Part shown: piece by piece, positions 6,107-13,799 of the stretch
How positions within the stretch are numbered: position 1 is the first letter of the stretch
Layout: each line of letters opens with the position of its first letter
NCBI RefSeq assembly: GCF_014863545.1
Contig: NZ_CP062260.1
Span: 6,877,505-6,941,504 of the forward strand
Origin: Paenibacillus sp. JNUCC32
GTDB taxonomy: Bacteria; Bacillota; Bacilli; Paenibacillales; Paenibacillaceae
Direction: 5' to 3'
Length of the DNA: 64,000 nucleotides
Made by a program: the position numbers and the translations under genes
Notes under the pieces: generated by a model
Seen by the model: the letters and a program-made list of their open reading frames with translations, nothing else
Database searches by the model: none
Told to the model about the DNA's origin: nothing

Positions 6107-7123
6107 ATGAAACGGATGAAAATGGTCTTGGGGTTATTGCTGGTATTTGCTTTGGTACTATCTGCTTGTGGCGGAGGTAACGAGGTTAAAGATACAGACG
6201 GAGCAAGCACGAGTAATGCAGGAAGCACGAACACCGCTGAGGAGAATAAAGCTTCGAACGAAGAAACACCCGCTGCGGGCGAAACCAAAGTTGTGAAATA
6301 TCTTGATCAGGAATACACGCTTCCTGCCAAAACGGAGCGGATCGTTATCACGGGTGCCGTCGAAGCCATGGAGGACTCTATTGTGCTGGAAGTGAATCCG
6401 GTCGGAGCGATCAGTTTCTCGGGCTCTTTCCCTCCATTGTTTGAGTCGATTACGAAGGATGCCCAGTCGGTAGGCGAGAAAACCGAGCCGAATTTCGAAA
6501 CGATCCTCTCGCTTAAACCGGACGTGATTTTGGGATCTTCCAAGTTCAAGCCGGAGGTCGTGGAACAATTGAATAAAATTGCCCCGACGATACCTTATTC
6601 TCATGTATCCACCAACTGGGAGAGCAATTTGAGATTGCTGGGCGAGTTGAGCGGCAAGCAGGAACAGGCTGAGCAAGAGATCGCTAAATATAAAGAGGAT
6701 CTGGAAGCCGCAAAGGCAACCATCGGAGACAGCCTGAAGGACAAGAAGGTTTTGGCGCTAAGGGTTCGTGCGGGGGAGATGTACATTTACCCGGCTGGGG
6801 TATTCTTTAATCCGGTATTGTACGAGGATCTGGGAATCGCCGTACCGGCTGAGGTAGAAGCCGCGCAAGCGCAGGAGCTGGTCTCCAAAGAGAAAATGGC
6901 TGAGATGAATCCGGATTACGTGTTTGTCCAGTTCTCTCCGGACGAGAACAAGGATACGCCGAACGCACTGGAAGAGCTGCAGAATGATCCTATCATGAAA
7001 AACCTGAACGCGTTCAAGAACGGAACGGCTTTTGTCAACGTGGTTGACCCGCTTGCTCAAGGCGGTACCGCGTACAGTAAAATCGAGTTTCTGAAAGCTG
7101 CCGTCGAAAATCTTACGAAATAA
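6107..7123 (+). CDS. Iron-siderophore ABC transporter substrate-binding lipoprotein (FeuA-like)
   Basis: This 338-residue protein begins MKRMKMVLGLLLVF and has a lipobox LSAC with C21 as the lipidated cysteine. A low-complexity Ser/Thr/Asn/Glu linker (residues 22-65) follows, then a type III (BtuF/FhuD-like) binding domain starting about VVKYLDQEYTLPAKTERIVIT. The ATG at 6107 is chosen because it starts a classical lipoprotein signal; upstream in-frame ATGs would add charged residues before it. Anchored outside the membrane, it would capture an Fe(III)-siderophore for the two permeases that follow. Conserved landmarks such as L-KPDVILGS are present. Order and Btr-like neighbour argue for a FeuA orthologue (bacillibactin or enterobactin type), but substrate is inferred. 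Confidence 0.85.
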   Translation: MKRMKMVLGLLLVFALVLSACGGGNEVKDTDGASTSNAGSTNTAEENKASNEETPAAGETKVVKYLDQEYTLPAKTERIVITGAVEAMEDSIVLEVNPVGAISFSGSFPPLFESITKDAQSVGEKTEPNFETILSLKPDVILGSSKFKPEVVEQLNKIAPTIPYSHVSTNWESNLRLLGELSGKQEQAEQEIAKYKEDLEAAKATIGDSLKDKKVLALRVRAGEMYIYPAGVFFNPVLYEDLGIAVPAEVEAAQAQELVSKEKMAEMNPDYVFVQFSPDENKDTPNALEELQNDPIMKNLNAFKNGTAFVNVVDPLAQGGTAYSKIEFLKAAVENLTK

Positions 7124-7163
7124 TATCATTGATTCCAGTATAAACGTATAAGGCGTGTTGTTC

Positions 7164-8171
7164 ATGGGGTTCAAAAAATCGCTGCCGGCTGTCATCCTTG
7201 TGATGGCCCCGGCAGTCTGCTTATTGCTCATAGCGGCCTCCATCCTGTATGGAGCCAAGAATATTTCGATGGATACCGTCTGGGACTCCATCTTCGCTTT
7301 TGACCCGGAGAGCATCGACCATCAGATCATTATGAGTTCCCGGCTGCCCCGAGTCGTCGGGGCTATGCTGATCGGTGCTTTTCTGGCGGTTTCGGGCGCT
7401 CTTATGCAGGGGATGACAAGAAACTATCTAGCCTCCCCCTCCATTATGGGGGTATCGGACGGTTCGGTGTTCGCGGTGACCTTGTTCATGGTATTCATTC
7501 CGAATGCCAGCTCCAATATGTACATTGTCAGTTCATTGGTTGGTTCCGCGATCGGTGCAGCCGTCGTGTTCGGATTAGCATGGCTAATTCCAGGGGGGCT
7601 CAGTCCGGTTCGGCTGGCTATACTCGGAACCGTGATCGGGACGTTTCTTAGCGGAACGGCCGAAGCTTTGGCAGCTTATTTTCAGATTTCCCAAAGCATC
7701 AGTTTTTGGTACAATGCCCGGCTGCATGCCATGGATCCCGAGCTGATCAAGCTGAGCATTCCGTTTGCGATCGTCGGTTTGTGCCTCGCCGTGGTTTTGT
7801 CCAAATCGATCACGCTGCTCTCCCTCGGGGACGAGACGGCCAAGGGGCTTGGCGTCAAAACATGGCTGGTGAAAGGCCTTGCGATGCTGGCGGTCGTGAT
7901 CTTGACGGGCGTATCGGTGGCGCTGGCAGGGAAGGTTGCCTTTGTAGGCTTGATTGTCCCTCATATTGCCCGGTACTTATCGGGCTCCGATTACCGATGG
8001 ATCGTACCGGTGTCGGGCGTGCTTGGCGGCATGTTCCTGGCGCTGTGCGACATTCTCGCCAGGTTCGTGAACAGCCCTTTCGAGACGCCGGTCGGTGTCA
8101 TCACTTCGCTGATCGGCGTGCCGTTCTTCCTCTATCTGATCAAGACGAGGGGAGGGGCTCAGCGTGCGTAA
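7164..8171 (+). CDS. Siderophore ABC transporter permease (FeuB/FecCD family)
   Basis: This 335-residue integral membrane protein is of the FecCD/BtuC permease family. The ATG at 7164 lies 10 bases after an AAGG site; a GTG nine bases upstream is too close to that site. Many hydrophobic segments are visible. The family motif SRLPRVVGAMLIGAFLAVSG near residues 55-75 is the typical R-LPR-...G-L-GA-LA-SG signature, and GLIVPHIARYLSG near residue 265 is the coupling-helix region. It pairs with the next gene, which overlaps it by 8 bp, as a heterodimeric channel for the siderophore. No ATPase gene is present in this locus, so the pair probably uses an ATPase encoded elsewhere, as FeuBC does with YusV in B. 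subtilis. Confidence 0.88.
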   Translation: MGFKKSLPAVILVMAPAVCLLLIAASILYGAKNISMDTVWDSIFAFDPESIDHQIIMSSRLPRVVGAMLIGAFLAVSGALMQGMTRNYLASPSIMGVSDGSVFAVTLFMVFIPNASSNMYIVSSLVGSAIGAAVVFGLAWLIPGGLSPVRLAILGTVIGTFLSGTAEALAAYFQISQSISFWYNARLHAMDPELIKLSIPFAIVGLCLAVVLSKSITLLSLGDETAKGLGVKTWLVKGLAMLAVVILTGVSVALAGKVAFVGLIVPHIARYLSGSDYRWIVPVSGVLGGMFLALCDILARFVNSPFETPVGVITSLIGVPFFLYLIKTRGGAQRA

Positions 8172-9183
8172 CACATCTTATCGGTTCCCGATGGTGCTGG
8201 CAGGCGGGATAGCGGTCGTATTGGCAGCCGTTTATTTCAGTCTGACCAACGGCACGTTTGACATGTCCATCAAGGAAGTAATCCAGACGCTCTTTCGGAT
8301 GAAGCCCAATGCGGACTTTGATCTTGTCGTGTTTGAATTCAGGCTCCCACGAATCGTGCTTGGCGCCCTTGTCGGGTTTGCGCTCGGTATGGCCGGTGCC
8401 GTCATCCAAGGGGTTACCCGCAACGGGCTTGCGGATCCGGGCATCCTCGGCATCAATGCAGGCGCCGGCATGGCGGTCGTACTGTTTATGTTCCTGCTGC
8501 AGGGGCAGATCACGATGACCGGCTGGCTCGGGGTGATGATGATGCCCATGTTCGGCATCGCGGGCGGTTTGGCAGCGACCACGGCCATATACATGTTTGC
8601 GAGAGAAAACGGAAAGCTGGATCCCCAGCGGCTCATACTTGTGGGCATTGCGATCGCATCCGGCTTTGGAGCCGTTACCATGTATGTTTCGCTAAAAATG
8701 AACCCGAAAGATTATGAGATGGCGGTTGCCTGGCTCGCCGGCAGCCTTCATAGCGCCAACTGGAAGTTTGTGGTGACCATGCTGCCGTGGCTCGTTATTT
8801 TGCCGCCTGTCATCTGGCTTCGCTCTCAAGTGCTCGACTTGTTCCAGCTGAGCGAGGAAAGCGTGAAGAGCGTCGGGGTATCCGTCGAGCGCGAGAAAAA
8901 TAGATTGCTTCTCTGCAGCATCGGTCTGGTAAGTGCCAGCGTAGCTGTATCCGGCAGCATCGGGTTTGTCGGCCTGATTGCTCCGCATATGGCCAGGCAG
9001 CTTGTCGGACTGCGGCACAGGCATATCATCCCGATCAGCGGCATAGCGGGCATGGCGATTGTTGTCATAGGCGACTTCATCGGCAGAACGATATTCGCTC
9101 CGGCCGAGCTGGCTGCAGGCATTGTGGTATCCGTGATCGGGGTTCCGTATTTTATCTATTTATTAATTCGCATGAGAAAATAA
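8164..9183 (+). CDS. Siderophore ABC transporter permease (FeuC/FecCD family)
   Basis: This 339-residue FecCD-type permease starts at a GTG (8164) that overlaps the preceding permease gene by 8 bp, with GAGGGGAGGGG as ribosome site; translation is probably coupled. The signature R-LPRIVLGALVGFALGMAGAV is near residue 59 and GLIAPHMARQLVG near residue 268. Multiple transmembrane helices span the length. With the previous gene it forms the two-subunit inner-membrane channel. The proteins are homologous but clearly distinct, as for FeuB and FeuC. It is followed after 22 bp by the esterase gene. Confidence 0.88.
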   Translation: MRNTSYRFPMVLAGGIAVVLAAVYFSLTNGTFDMSIKEVIQTLFRMKPNADFDLVVFEFRLPRIVLGALVGFALGMAGAVIQGVTRNGLADPGILGINAGAGMAVVLFMFLLQGQITMTGWLGVMMMPMFGIAGGLAATTAIYMFARENGKLDPQRLILVGIAIASGFGAVTMYVSLKMNPKDYEMAVAWLAGSLHSANWKFVVTMLPWLVILPPVIWLRSQVLDLFQLSEESVKSVGVSVEREKNRLLLCSIGLVSASVAVSGSIGFVGLIAPHMARQLVGLRHRHIIPISGIAGMAIVVIGDFIGRTIFAPAELAAGIVVSVIGVPYFIYLLIRMRK

Positions 9184-9205
9184 AAGCAGCTTTCGGGAGG
9201 ATCAC

Positions 9206-10900
9206 ATGAATCGTTACAAGCAGCTGGCAGTTGAAGGCAGAGAGCTTACACTGTATCTGCCTCCTTCCTATCTGGAGTATGACCGTTCCTATCCTGTTGC
9301 CTATGTTCAAGATGAAGGAGATATGTTCACGGACTGCCTGAACTATTTGAATCATTTGTTTGCGACAGGCCGGCTGGAAGAGGTCATCCTGGTCGGAATC
9401 TCGACAACGAACCGGAATCGTGAGTATACGCCTTGGCCGGCTGAGCCTTTGCTGGAGAGCAACCCTCCTTTCGGCGGGGAGGGGAGAGCTTATGTCGATG
9501 AGGTAGCGGATGTCATCAAAGCATACATAGACCATCGGTACCGAACGCTTCCAGCGCCTGAGCATACGGCCATCATGGGAGGCTCCTTTGGCGGTTTGAT
9601 CTCGATGTTCGCGGGATATTGGCGTCCCGATACCTTCGGACGGATCGGCATGCTGTCGGCTTCGTTATGGTACGAGGGGGTGATGGACTACATCCGCCAG
9701 CAGGGAAAATGGCCGGCTGAGCAGCGGGTGTATATGTCCGTAGGGCAGCTTGAAGGGGCGTATAAGCAAAATGCGCAGAAAAACATGTTTGTGAACAACG
9801 TGGAGGCCCATCGGTTCTGGCTTGAGCAAGGGGTGAGCCCTGAGCGGCTGCAGCTGGCGGTAGATCCTGACGGAACCCATGATCCTATCTTTATGTCCAG
9901 AAGATTTCCGGATGCGCTGCGGTGGCTGTTCGTCGGGGAAGCAGAGGAGCAAGCATCGGCGAAGGGGCGGGCTCAACATGAGGATCCGGATTATCAGGAA
10001 AAGCAAGAAATGCATAATAACCAAGATAACCAAGATAACCAAGATAACCAAGATAACCAAGATAACCAAGATAACCAAGATAACCAAGATAACCAAGATA
10101 ACCAAGTAAAGGCCACTTTGTTTTCCGTACCGGGAACGCTGACCTGGTCCATGCAGTCCGACGTGACGGGCCGCGAATACCGCATTTTCATCGCCGAGCC
10201 GATGGGACCGCCTCCTGAGGGAGGTTATCCCGTGTTATATTCGCTGGATGCCAATGCCACCTTCGGCACGCTGGCCGAAGCCATCCGCCTGCAATCCCGT
10301 ACGCCTCGGGGCATTCCCTCTGCGCTCATTGTCGGCATCGGCTTTGACAGCGACAGCCCCATCGTAAGCAGCGAACGCTTCTATAACTTTACGGAATATG
10401 CCGATCCCGCTGAACTGCCAGTCCGGCCAAACGGCATGGATTGGCCGGAGACGGGCGGCGTGGAGGCGTTCCTTACCTTCATCGAGCAGCAGCTGAAGCC
10501 GGCCGTGGAGCGGCGGTATGCCGTGAACCGATCGAAGCAGGCGCTGTTCGGACACTCGCTCGGTGGATTTTTCACCTTGTATACCTTATTCACCAGACCG
10601 GATGCCTTTTCGCGGTATATTGCGGCATGTCCCTCGGTGTGGTGGAAGAACTACGCGCTGTACCAGCGATGGGAAGAGGGGAAGAACCGCTTACGACAGA
10701 GCGGGGAGCGCAAGTCGCTCCGCCTGTACGTGGGGGCCGAGGAGAAGCCGTCCATGGTGAAGGATGCCAGGGAACTCTATGCCTTTCTCAGAGGGCATGA
10801 AGAGGTGCTGGAGACGACGTTCGACGAAATTGAGGGTGAAGGGCATGTTTCGGTACTGCCGACCCTCATAAGCCCCCTGCTTCGTTTTGTGAACGCGTAA
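9206..10900 (+). CDS. Double alpha/beta-hydrolase: YbbA-like and BesA-like siderophore esterases fused by a DNQ-repeat linker
   Basis: This 564-residue protein starts at ATG 9206 after a GGGAGG site. Residues 1 to about 255 form an esterase-D-type alpha/beta hydrolase with nucleophile elbow GGSFGG (S127) and a terminal GTHDPIFMSRRFPDALRWLF helix carrying the likely catalytic His; it resembles YbbA, the last gene of the B. subtilis feu operon. Residues about 300-564 form a second hydrolase of the same superfamily with elbow GHSLGG (S451) and a C-terminal EGEGHVSV segment, resembling BesA, which opens the trilactone of ferri-bacillibactin. The domains are joined by an Asn-Asn-Gln plus nine Asp-Asn-Gln units. 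Both nucleophiles are intact. The protein is likely cytoplasmic, releasing iron from imported siderophore. In B. subtilis the two enzymes are separate genes at separate loci. Confidence 0.85.
   Translation: MNRYKQLAVEGRELTLYLPPSYLEYDRSYPVAYVQDEGDMFTDCLNYLNHLFATGRLEEVILVGISTTNRNREYTPWPAEPLLESNPPFGGEGRAYVDEVADVIKAYIDHRYRTLPAPEHTAIMGGSFGGLISMFAGYWRPDTFGRIGMLSASLWYEGVMDYIRQQGKWPAEQRVYMSVGQLEGAYKQNAQKNMFVNNVEAHRFWLEQGVSPERLQLAVDPDGTHDPIFMSRRFPDALRWLFVGEAEEQASAKGRAQHEDPDYQEKQEMHNNQDNQDNQDNQDNQDNQDNQDNQDNQDNQVKATLFSVPGTLTWSMQSDVTGREYRIFIAEPMGPPPEGGYPVLYSLDANATFGTLAEAIRLQSRTPRGIPSALIVGIGFDSDSPIVSSERFYNFTEYADPAELPVRPNGMDWPETGGVEAFLTFIEQQLKPAVERRYAVNRSKQALFGHSLGGFFTLYTLFTRPDAFSRYIAACPSVWWKNYALYQRWEEGKNRLRQSGERKSLRLYVGAEEKPSMVKDARELYAFLRGHEEVLETTFDEIEGEGHVSVLPTLISPLLRFVNA
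10017..10106 (+). repeat. Perfect 10 x 9-bp tandem repeat (in-frame linker)
   Basis: Ten exact copies of ATAACCAAG encode a DNQ-repeat linker between the two esterase domains. The perfect identity suggests recent expansion or ongoing slippage. As the unit is nine bases, copy-number change would alter linker length but never the reading frame. Confidence 0.97.
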
Positions 10901-10925
10901 TCCACCAAAGAATGCCTCAAGCATA

Positions 10926-10975
10926 AATAAGCAGCTTCGAATCCAGTGATCATCGGGATATCGAAGCTGCTTATT
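10926..10975. terminator. Bidirectional terminator between the esterase and PAS genes
   Basis: A perfect 15-bp inverted repeat (AATAAGCAGCTTCGA and its complement) encloses a 20-base loop. It lies between two convergent genes. The A/T ends of the stem give partial U-tracts on both strands. Confidence 0.7.
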
Positions 10976-10998
10976 CTGTGTTGTATGCAGACGGGTTG

Positions 10999-11640
10999 TT
11001 AATCGGGCAATTCCGGATCATCGAGAATGGAGGAATATTTCGGGTATAATCTGCGAATGCAATCCGGACAAATATCATGGGTAAACTCAATGGGGAGGCG
11101 GCTCTCCAAATAGCTCTCCACAGGCTCCCATTCATCCGCTTGTCGAACATATTTGCATACGGCACAGATAGGAATATGTCCTGGAAGAGGGAAGCTGTGA
11201 GCCAGCGCTTGTTCCAGCAGCAGTTCCTTGTGCTTGAACTTCGTAATATCCGTGAACGATATCATGGCTCCGTGAACACGGCCGTCCTTGTTCATCATCA
11301 GCGGCAGCACCTCGCACAGAACCCAGTTCTGCCGGTCATTCCATTCCACGGCATATTCAAAAGAATAATCAGGCAGCTTGCCCAGCATCACTTCCTTTAC
11401 GGAGGGCAAATCCATCTCATGGGAAAATGGATCGAATACAGAACCAAAGTGCCTGAAAGTCATATCGAAAAAAGATGCTCCATGCCACCTAAAGTCAGGA
11501 GGGACACCGTATTTTTCGGCCATGGCAATGAGCGGATCGTTGATTTTGTCTATGATGCCATCCGGGGTAATGACCATCAGCCCCTTATTCAAGGAGTGCA
11601 CCGCATTATTCCAGGATGTGGTCATGGTATCGTAGGGCAA
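10999..11640 (-). CDS. PAS-domain protein with C-terminal Cys-rich motif
   Basis: This 213-residue protein uses a TTG start (11640) eight bases after a GAGGAG site; an ATG 15 bases downstream is the alternative. Residues about 10-135 look like a PAS domain (GLMVITPDGIIDKINDP, then the closing strand GAMISFTDITKFK). The C-terminal 60 residues hold PICAVCKYVR, EYL-SR and FTHDICPDCIRRLYP. Paired CxxC motifs of this type are frequent at the C-termini of bacterial PAS and response-regulator proteins, and probably bind a metal. There is no kinase, GGDEF or HTH domain, so the output is unknown; it may be a redox or metal sensor acting on a partner. It is convergent with the siderophore operon. Confidence 0.7.
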   Translation of the reverse strand: MPYDTMTTSWNNAVHSLNKGLMVITPDGIIDKINDPLIAMAEKYGVPPDFRWHGASFFDMTFRHFGSVFDPFSHEMDLPSVKEVMLGKLPDYSFEYAVEWNDRQNWVLCEVLPLMMNKDGRVHGAMISFTDITKFKHKELLLEQALAHSFPLPGHIPICAVCKYVRQADEWEPVESYLESRLPIEFTHDICPDCIRRLYPKYSSILDDPELPD

Positions 11641-11817
11641 TTTACTCGCTCCTCGTACGGAATAGACTCATGAGTAAAAGATACGACGATCCATGAGTAC
11701 TATGGTATAATTTAGGCAATATATCTAGATTATACACGTAATTAAGTCATTATGCAAGACAAAAATACGTACATAAGATATTTTTCTTTTAAAGAGAAAT
11801 AGGAAGGCGGTTGTTTG

Positions 11818-12183
11818 ATGCAGTCTATTTACCAACGAATCGAACATCTCATAGAAAGCCGGGGTATGACCAAGAAGGCGTTTTGTGAAACCCTCGGGAT
11901 CAGCACAGGAAATTTTGGTGACTGGAAGAGGGGAAAAACAACGCCGAGCACGAATAAATTGATTGAGATTGCAGCATTTTTTTCCGTCAGCCTGGATTGG
12001 CTGATTATAGGAAGAGGCAGTCCGACCAACCGTGTCAAGGAAGCCCGCGGGGAATATGAAGTAGATCCGGAATCTTTGGATCCTGCCTTAATGTCCGGTC
12101 TGGCAGAGCATGAGAAGGAATTTATCCGCGAATACATCGAGTTTTCGGCCTATCGGAAGGACAAGCGCAGCGATAAGAGCTAA
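11818..12183 (+). CDS. XRE-family transcriptional regulator
   Basis: This 121-residue protein starts at ATG 11818, seven bases after GGAAGGCGG. Residues about 5-65 form a Cro/C1-type helix-turn-helix (IEHLIESRGMTKKAFCETLGIS followed by WKRGKTTPSTNKLIEIAAFFSVSLDWL). The C-terminal part is acidic and charged (EVDPESLDP...EYIEFSAYRKDKR) and may mediate dimerisation. Such single-HTH proteins repress chromosomal or mobile genes, but no phage or toxin gene lies nearby. It is followed by tRNA-Leu copy 2. Its own upstream region (11641-11817) is AT-rich and divergent from the PAS gene; I see no clear operator. Confidence 0.8.
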   Translation: MQSIYQRIEHLIESRGMTKKAFCETLGISTGNFGDWKRGKTTPSTNKLIEIAAFFSVSLDWLIIGRGSPTNRVKEARGEYEVDPESLDPALMSGLAEHEKEFIREYIEFSAYRKDKRSDKS

Positions 12184-12286
12184 CTGATGCAAAAGCCTGA
12201 TCCTAAGGCCCAGATTTTGGCGCTTTACTTTTGAGCAAGAGGGCAGTATAATAGGGAATGTTCGCTGCAGAACATCCCTTATACAT

Positions 12287-12369
12287 GCGGTAGTGGTGGA
12301 ATGGCAGACACGCTATCTTGAGGGGGTAGTGGGTGTATACCCGTGGAGGTTCGAGTCCTCTCTACCGCA
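12287..12369 (+). tRNA. tRNA-Leu (GAG), copy 2
   Basis: Identical over 83 nt to the gene at 3321-3403, with the same GCGGTAG/CTACCGC acceptor, GAG anticodon and absence of encoded CCA. It stands alone here with its own terminator. Upstream bases ATCCCTTATA are also shared with copy 1, so a short flank was duplicated with the gene. Confidence 0.93.
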
Positions 12370-12381
12370 TACTTCATAAAG

Positions 12382-12427
12382 AAGCTGTTTATCAAGTGGA
12401 ATTCCCTTTGATAAGCGGCTTTTTTTG
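12382..12427 (+). terminator. Intrinsic terminator of tRNA-Leu copy 2
   Basis: AAGCTGTTTATCAA pairs with TTGATAAGCGGCTT (minor mismatches) around GTGGAATTCCC and is followed by a T7 run. Confidence 0.8.
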
Positions 12428-12555
12428 TTATGTTCTTCGCGTGCCGGGATAATGCTCATCTATGGTGAAATGCCTTATTTATCGTTTCAAATTGCCCTGA
12501 AAGTTTAAAGAGTACATGTAGAGACCATAATAGGGCATGAAGGAGATGAACGAGC

Positions 12556-12975
12556 ATGAAACCATTATACACAGCAGATGTTAAAGTCGTCGGAGGGCGG
12601 GAAGGCTCCGTTGAATCTACCGATGGCGTTCTCAATCACAAATTAAGCATGCCGAAAGAGCTCGGAGGTCCGGGCGGAGCCGGAACCAATCCGGAGCAGC
12701 TGTTCGCGGCCGGTTATGGCGCCTGCTATGAAAGCGCCCTGGCCAACATCGCCCGCAAGGAGGGCGTCGAGCTGAAGGATGTCGTGATCCACTCCCAGGT
12801 GTCGATCGGAAAAGACGAAGGCGCTGACGGCTTTAAGCTGGCAGTGAAGCTGAAGATCGAAATGCCCGGCATCGAACGAAGCCAGGCGGAGGATCTCGCG
12901 AAGAAAGCGCACGCGTTTTGCCCGTATTCCAAAGCAACCCGGGGCAACATCGACGTGGAGTTAAGCGTAAGCTGA
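12556..12975 (+). CDS. ohr: Organic hydroperoxide resistance protein (Ohr/OsmC family)
   Basis: This 139-residue protein starts at ATG 12556 after a GAAGGAGAT site. Ohr enzymes are cytosolic thiol peroxidases that reduce organic and fatty-acid hydroperoxides using a reactive Cys pair and lipoamide or bacillithiol-type reductants. Both cysteines are present: C57 in GYGACYESAL and C122 in HAFCPYSKATRGN. The active-site Arg lies in GGREGS (R15). The segment LNHKLSMPKELGGPGGAGTNPEQLFAAGY is typical of Ohr rather than OsmC. No ohrR repressor gene is adjacent, which is unusual but not rare. A terminator-like hairpin follows. Confidence 0.92.
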   Translation: MKPLYTADVKVVGGREGSVESTDGVLNHKLSMPKELGGPGGAGTNPEQLFAAGYGACYESALANIARKEGVELKDVVIHSQVSIGKDEGADGFKLAVKLKIEMPGIERSQAEDLAKKAHAFCPYSKATRGNIDVELSVS

Positions 12976-12988
12976 CGATAGAGGATTC

Positions 12989-13022
12989 GGATGGCTCTCT
13001 AAAATGGGGGTCATCCTTTTTT
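12989..13022 (+). terminator. Probable terminator after ohr
   Basis: GGATGGCTCTC and GGGGGTCATCC pair with several G-T wobbles and are followed by a T6 run. Confidence 0.6.
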
Positions 13023-13106
13023 GTCGGCTAAAGACGCTCGATATGAAACTTTTTACATGATACGCCGTACTTCAGTTAAAGCTATGCATTGAAAGGGGCG
13101 CTTGGA

Positions 13107-13349
13107 ATGCGAATAGAACAAATGATAGAGGAACGGTTTGTATGCAGCAAATGCGGAGGGAACCACTGCCAGACGAAAGAGGTCTCGATGTCGGGGGCAG
13201 GCTTGAGCAAAATGTTTGATATTCAGCACAATCATTTCCTATTTGTTTCCTGCACGAACTGCGGATATGTGGAAGTCTTCAACCCGGATATATTGGAAGG
13301 TAAAAAGAGGGGGCAGCTGGGCTCGATCCTGGATGTGTTCTTCGGTTGA
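13107..13349 (+). CDS. Small zinc-ribbon protein
   Basis: This 80-residue protein starts at ATG 13107, preceded by AAAGGGG about 10 bases upstream. It contains CSKCGG near residues 14-19 and CTNCGY near residues 50-55, a classical four-cysteine zinc ribbon with a 30-residue insert (EVSMSGAGLSKMFDIQHNHFLFVS). The C-terminal 25 residues (EVFNPDILEG...LGSILDVFFG) are typical of a conserved Bacillota nucleic-acid-binding zinc-ribbon family of unknown role. It appears as a single-gene unit between ohr and another small zinc-motif gene. Confidence 0.7.
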   Translation: MRIEQMIEERFVCSKCGGNHCQTKEVSMSGAGLSKMFDIQHNHFLFVSCTNCGYVEVFNPDILEGKKRGQLGSILDVFFG

Positions 13350-13438
13350 CATCACCCCTAAAATTCTTTAATATGACTAAGTACCAGAAAGTACAAACCA
13401 GTCATAAGGAATTTAAATAAAATAAACGGGTGATGAAC

Positions 13439-13714
13439 ATGCCATACAGACCGCAGATTGCAAATGTGACCACAGCTGGAAGCAATGAAAAGGAAGGGCT
13501 TTACGAATTCATTATCCACACGGCTGACGGAACGGATATTCGCGTATTCTATAACCGCTTCCCGGAATGGAAACTGACTGCGCTTAGCCGACTTGGGAAA
13601 GTACCTTGCCCGGTTTGTCGTAAGGATTTCATATGCAAATGCATGGAGAAATTCTCGAACGAATTCGACCAGCAGATGAGAGACGGCGAGTGGCTGAACA
13701 AAGCTGCTGAGTAA
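13439..13714 (+). CDS. Small protein with C-terminal Cys-rich motif, unknown function
   Basis: This 91-residue protein begins MPYRPQIANVTTAG. The ATG at 13439 follows a GGGTGATG site. Residues 15-50 look like a beta-rich segment (YEFIIHTADGTDIRVFYNRFPEW). The C-terminal part holds CPVCRKDFICKCM, a compact set of four cysteines able to bind zinc. I do not recognise the family. It follows the zinc-ribbon gene after 90 bases and is closed by its own terminator. Confidence 0.6.
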   Translation: MPYRPQIANVTTAGSNEKEGLYEFIIHTADGTDIRVFYNRFPEWKLTALSRLGKVPCPVCRKDFICKCMEKFSNEFDQQMRDGEWLNKAAE

Positions 13715-13739
13715 TAAACCAATAAGCGTACTTGATCAA

Positions 13740-13771
13740 GCGTAGGAGAGGGCTCCTGCGTTTTTTCTTTT
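13740..13771 (+). terminator. Intrinsic terminator
   Basis: GCGTAGGAG and CTCCTGCG pair (one wobble) around AGGG and are followed by TTTTTTCTTTTTTT. Confidence 0.8.
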
Positions 13772-13799
13772 TTTATGGCGTGAAGGGAGCGAAGAAAAT

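Noticed and set aside
9665..10191. Hydrophobic antisense frames with repeated ILV or WLS units
   Set aside because: They are the reverse translation of the 9-bp minisatellite in the esterase gene.
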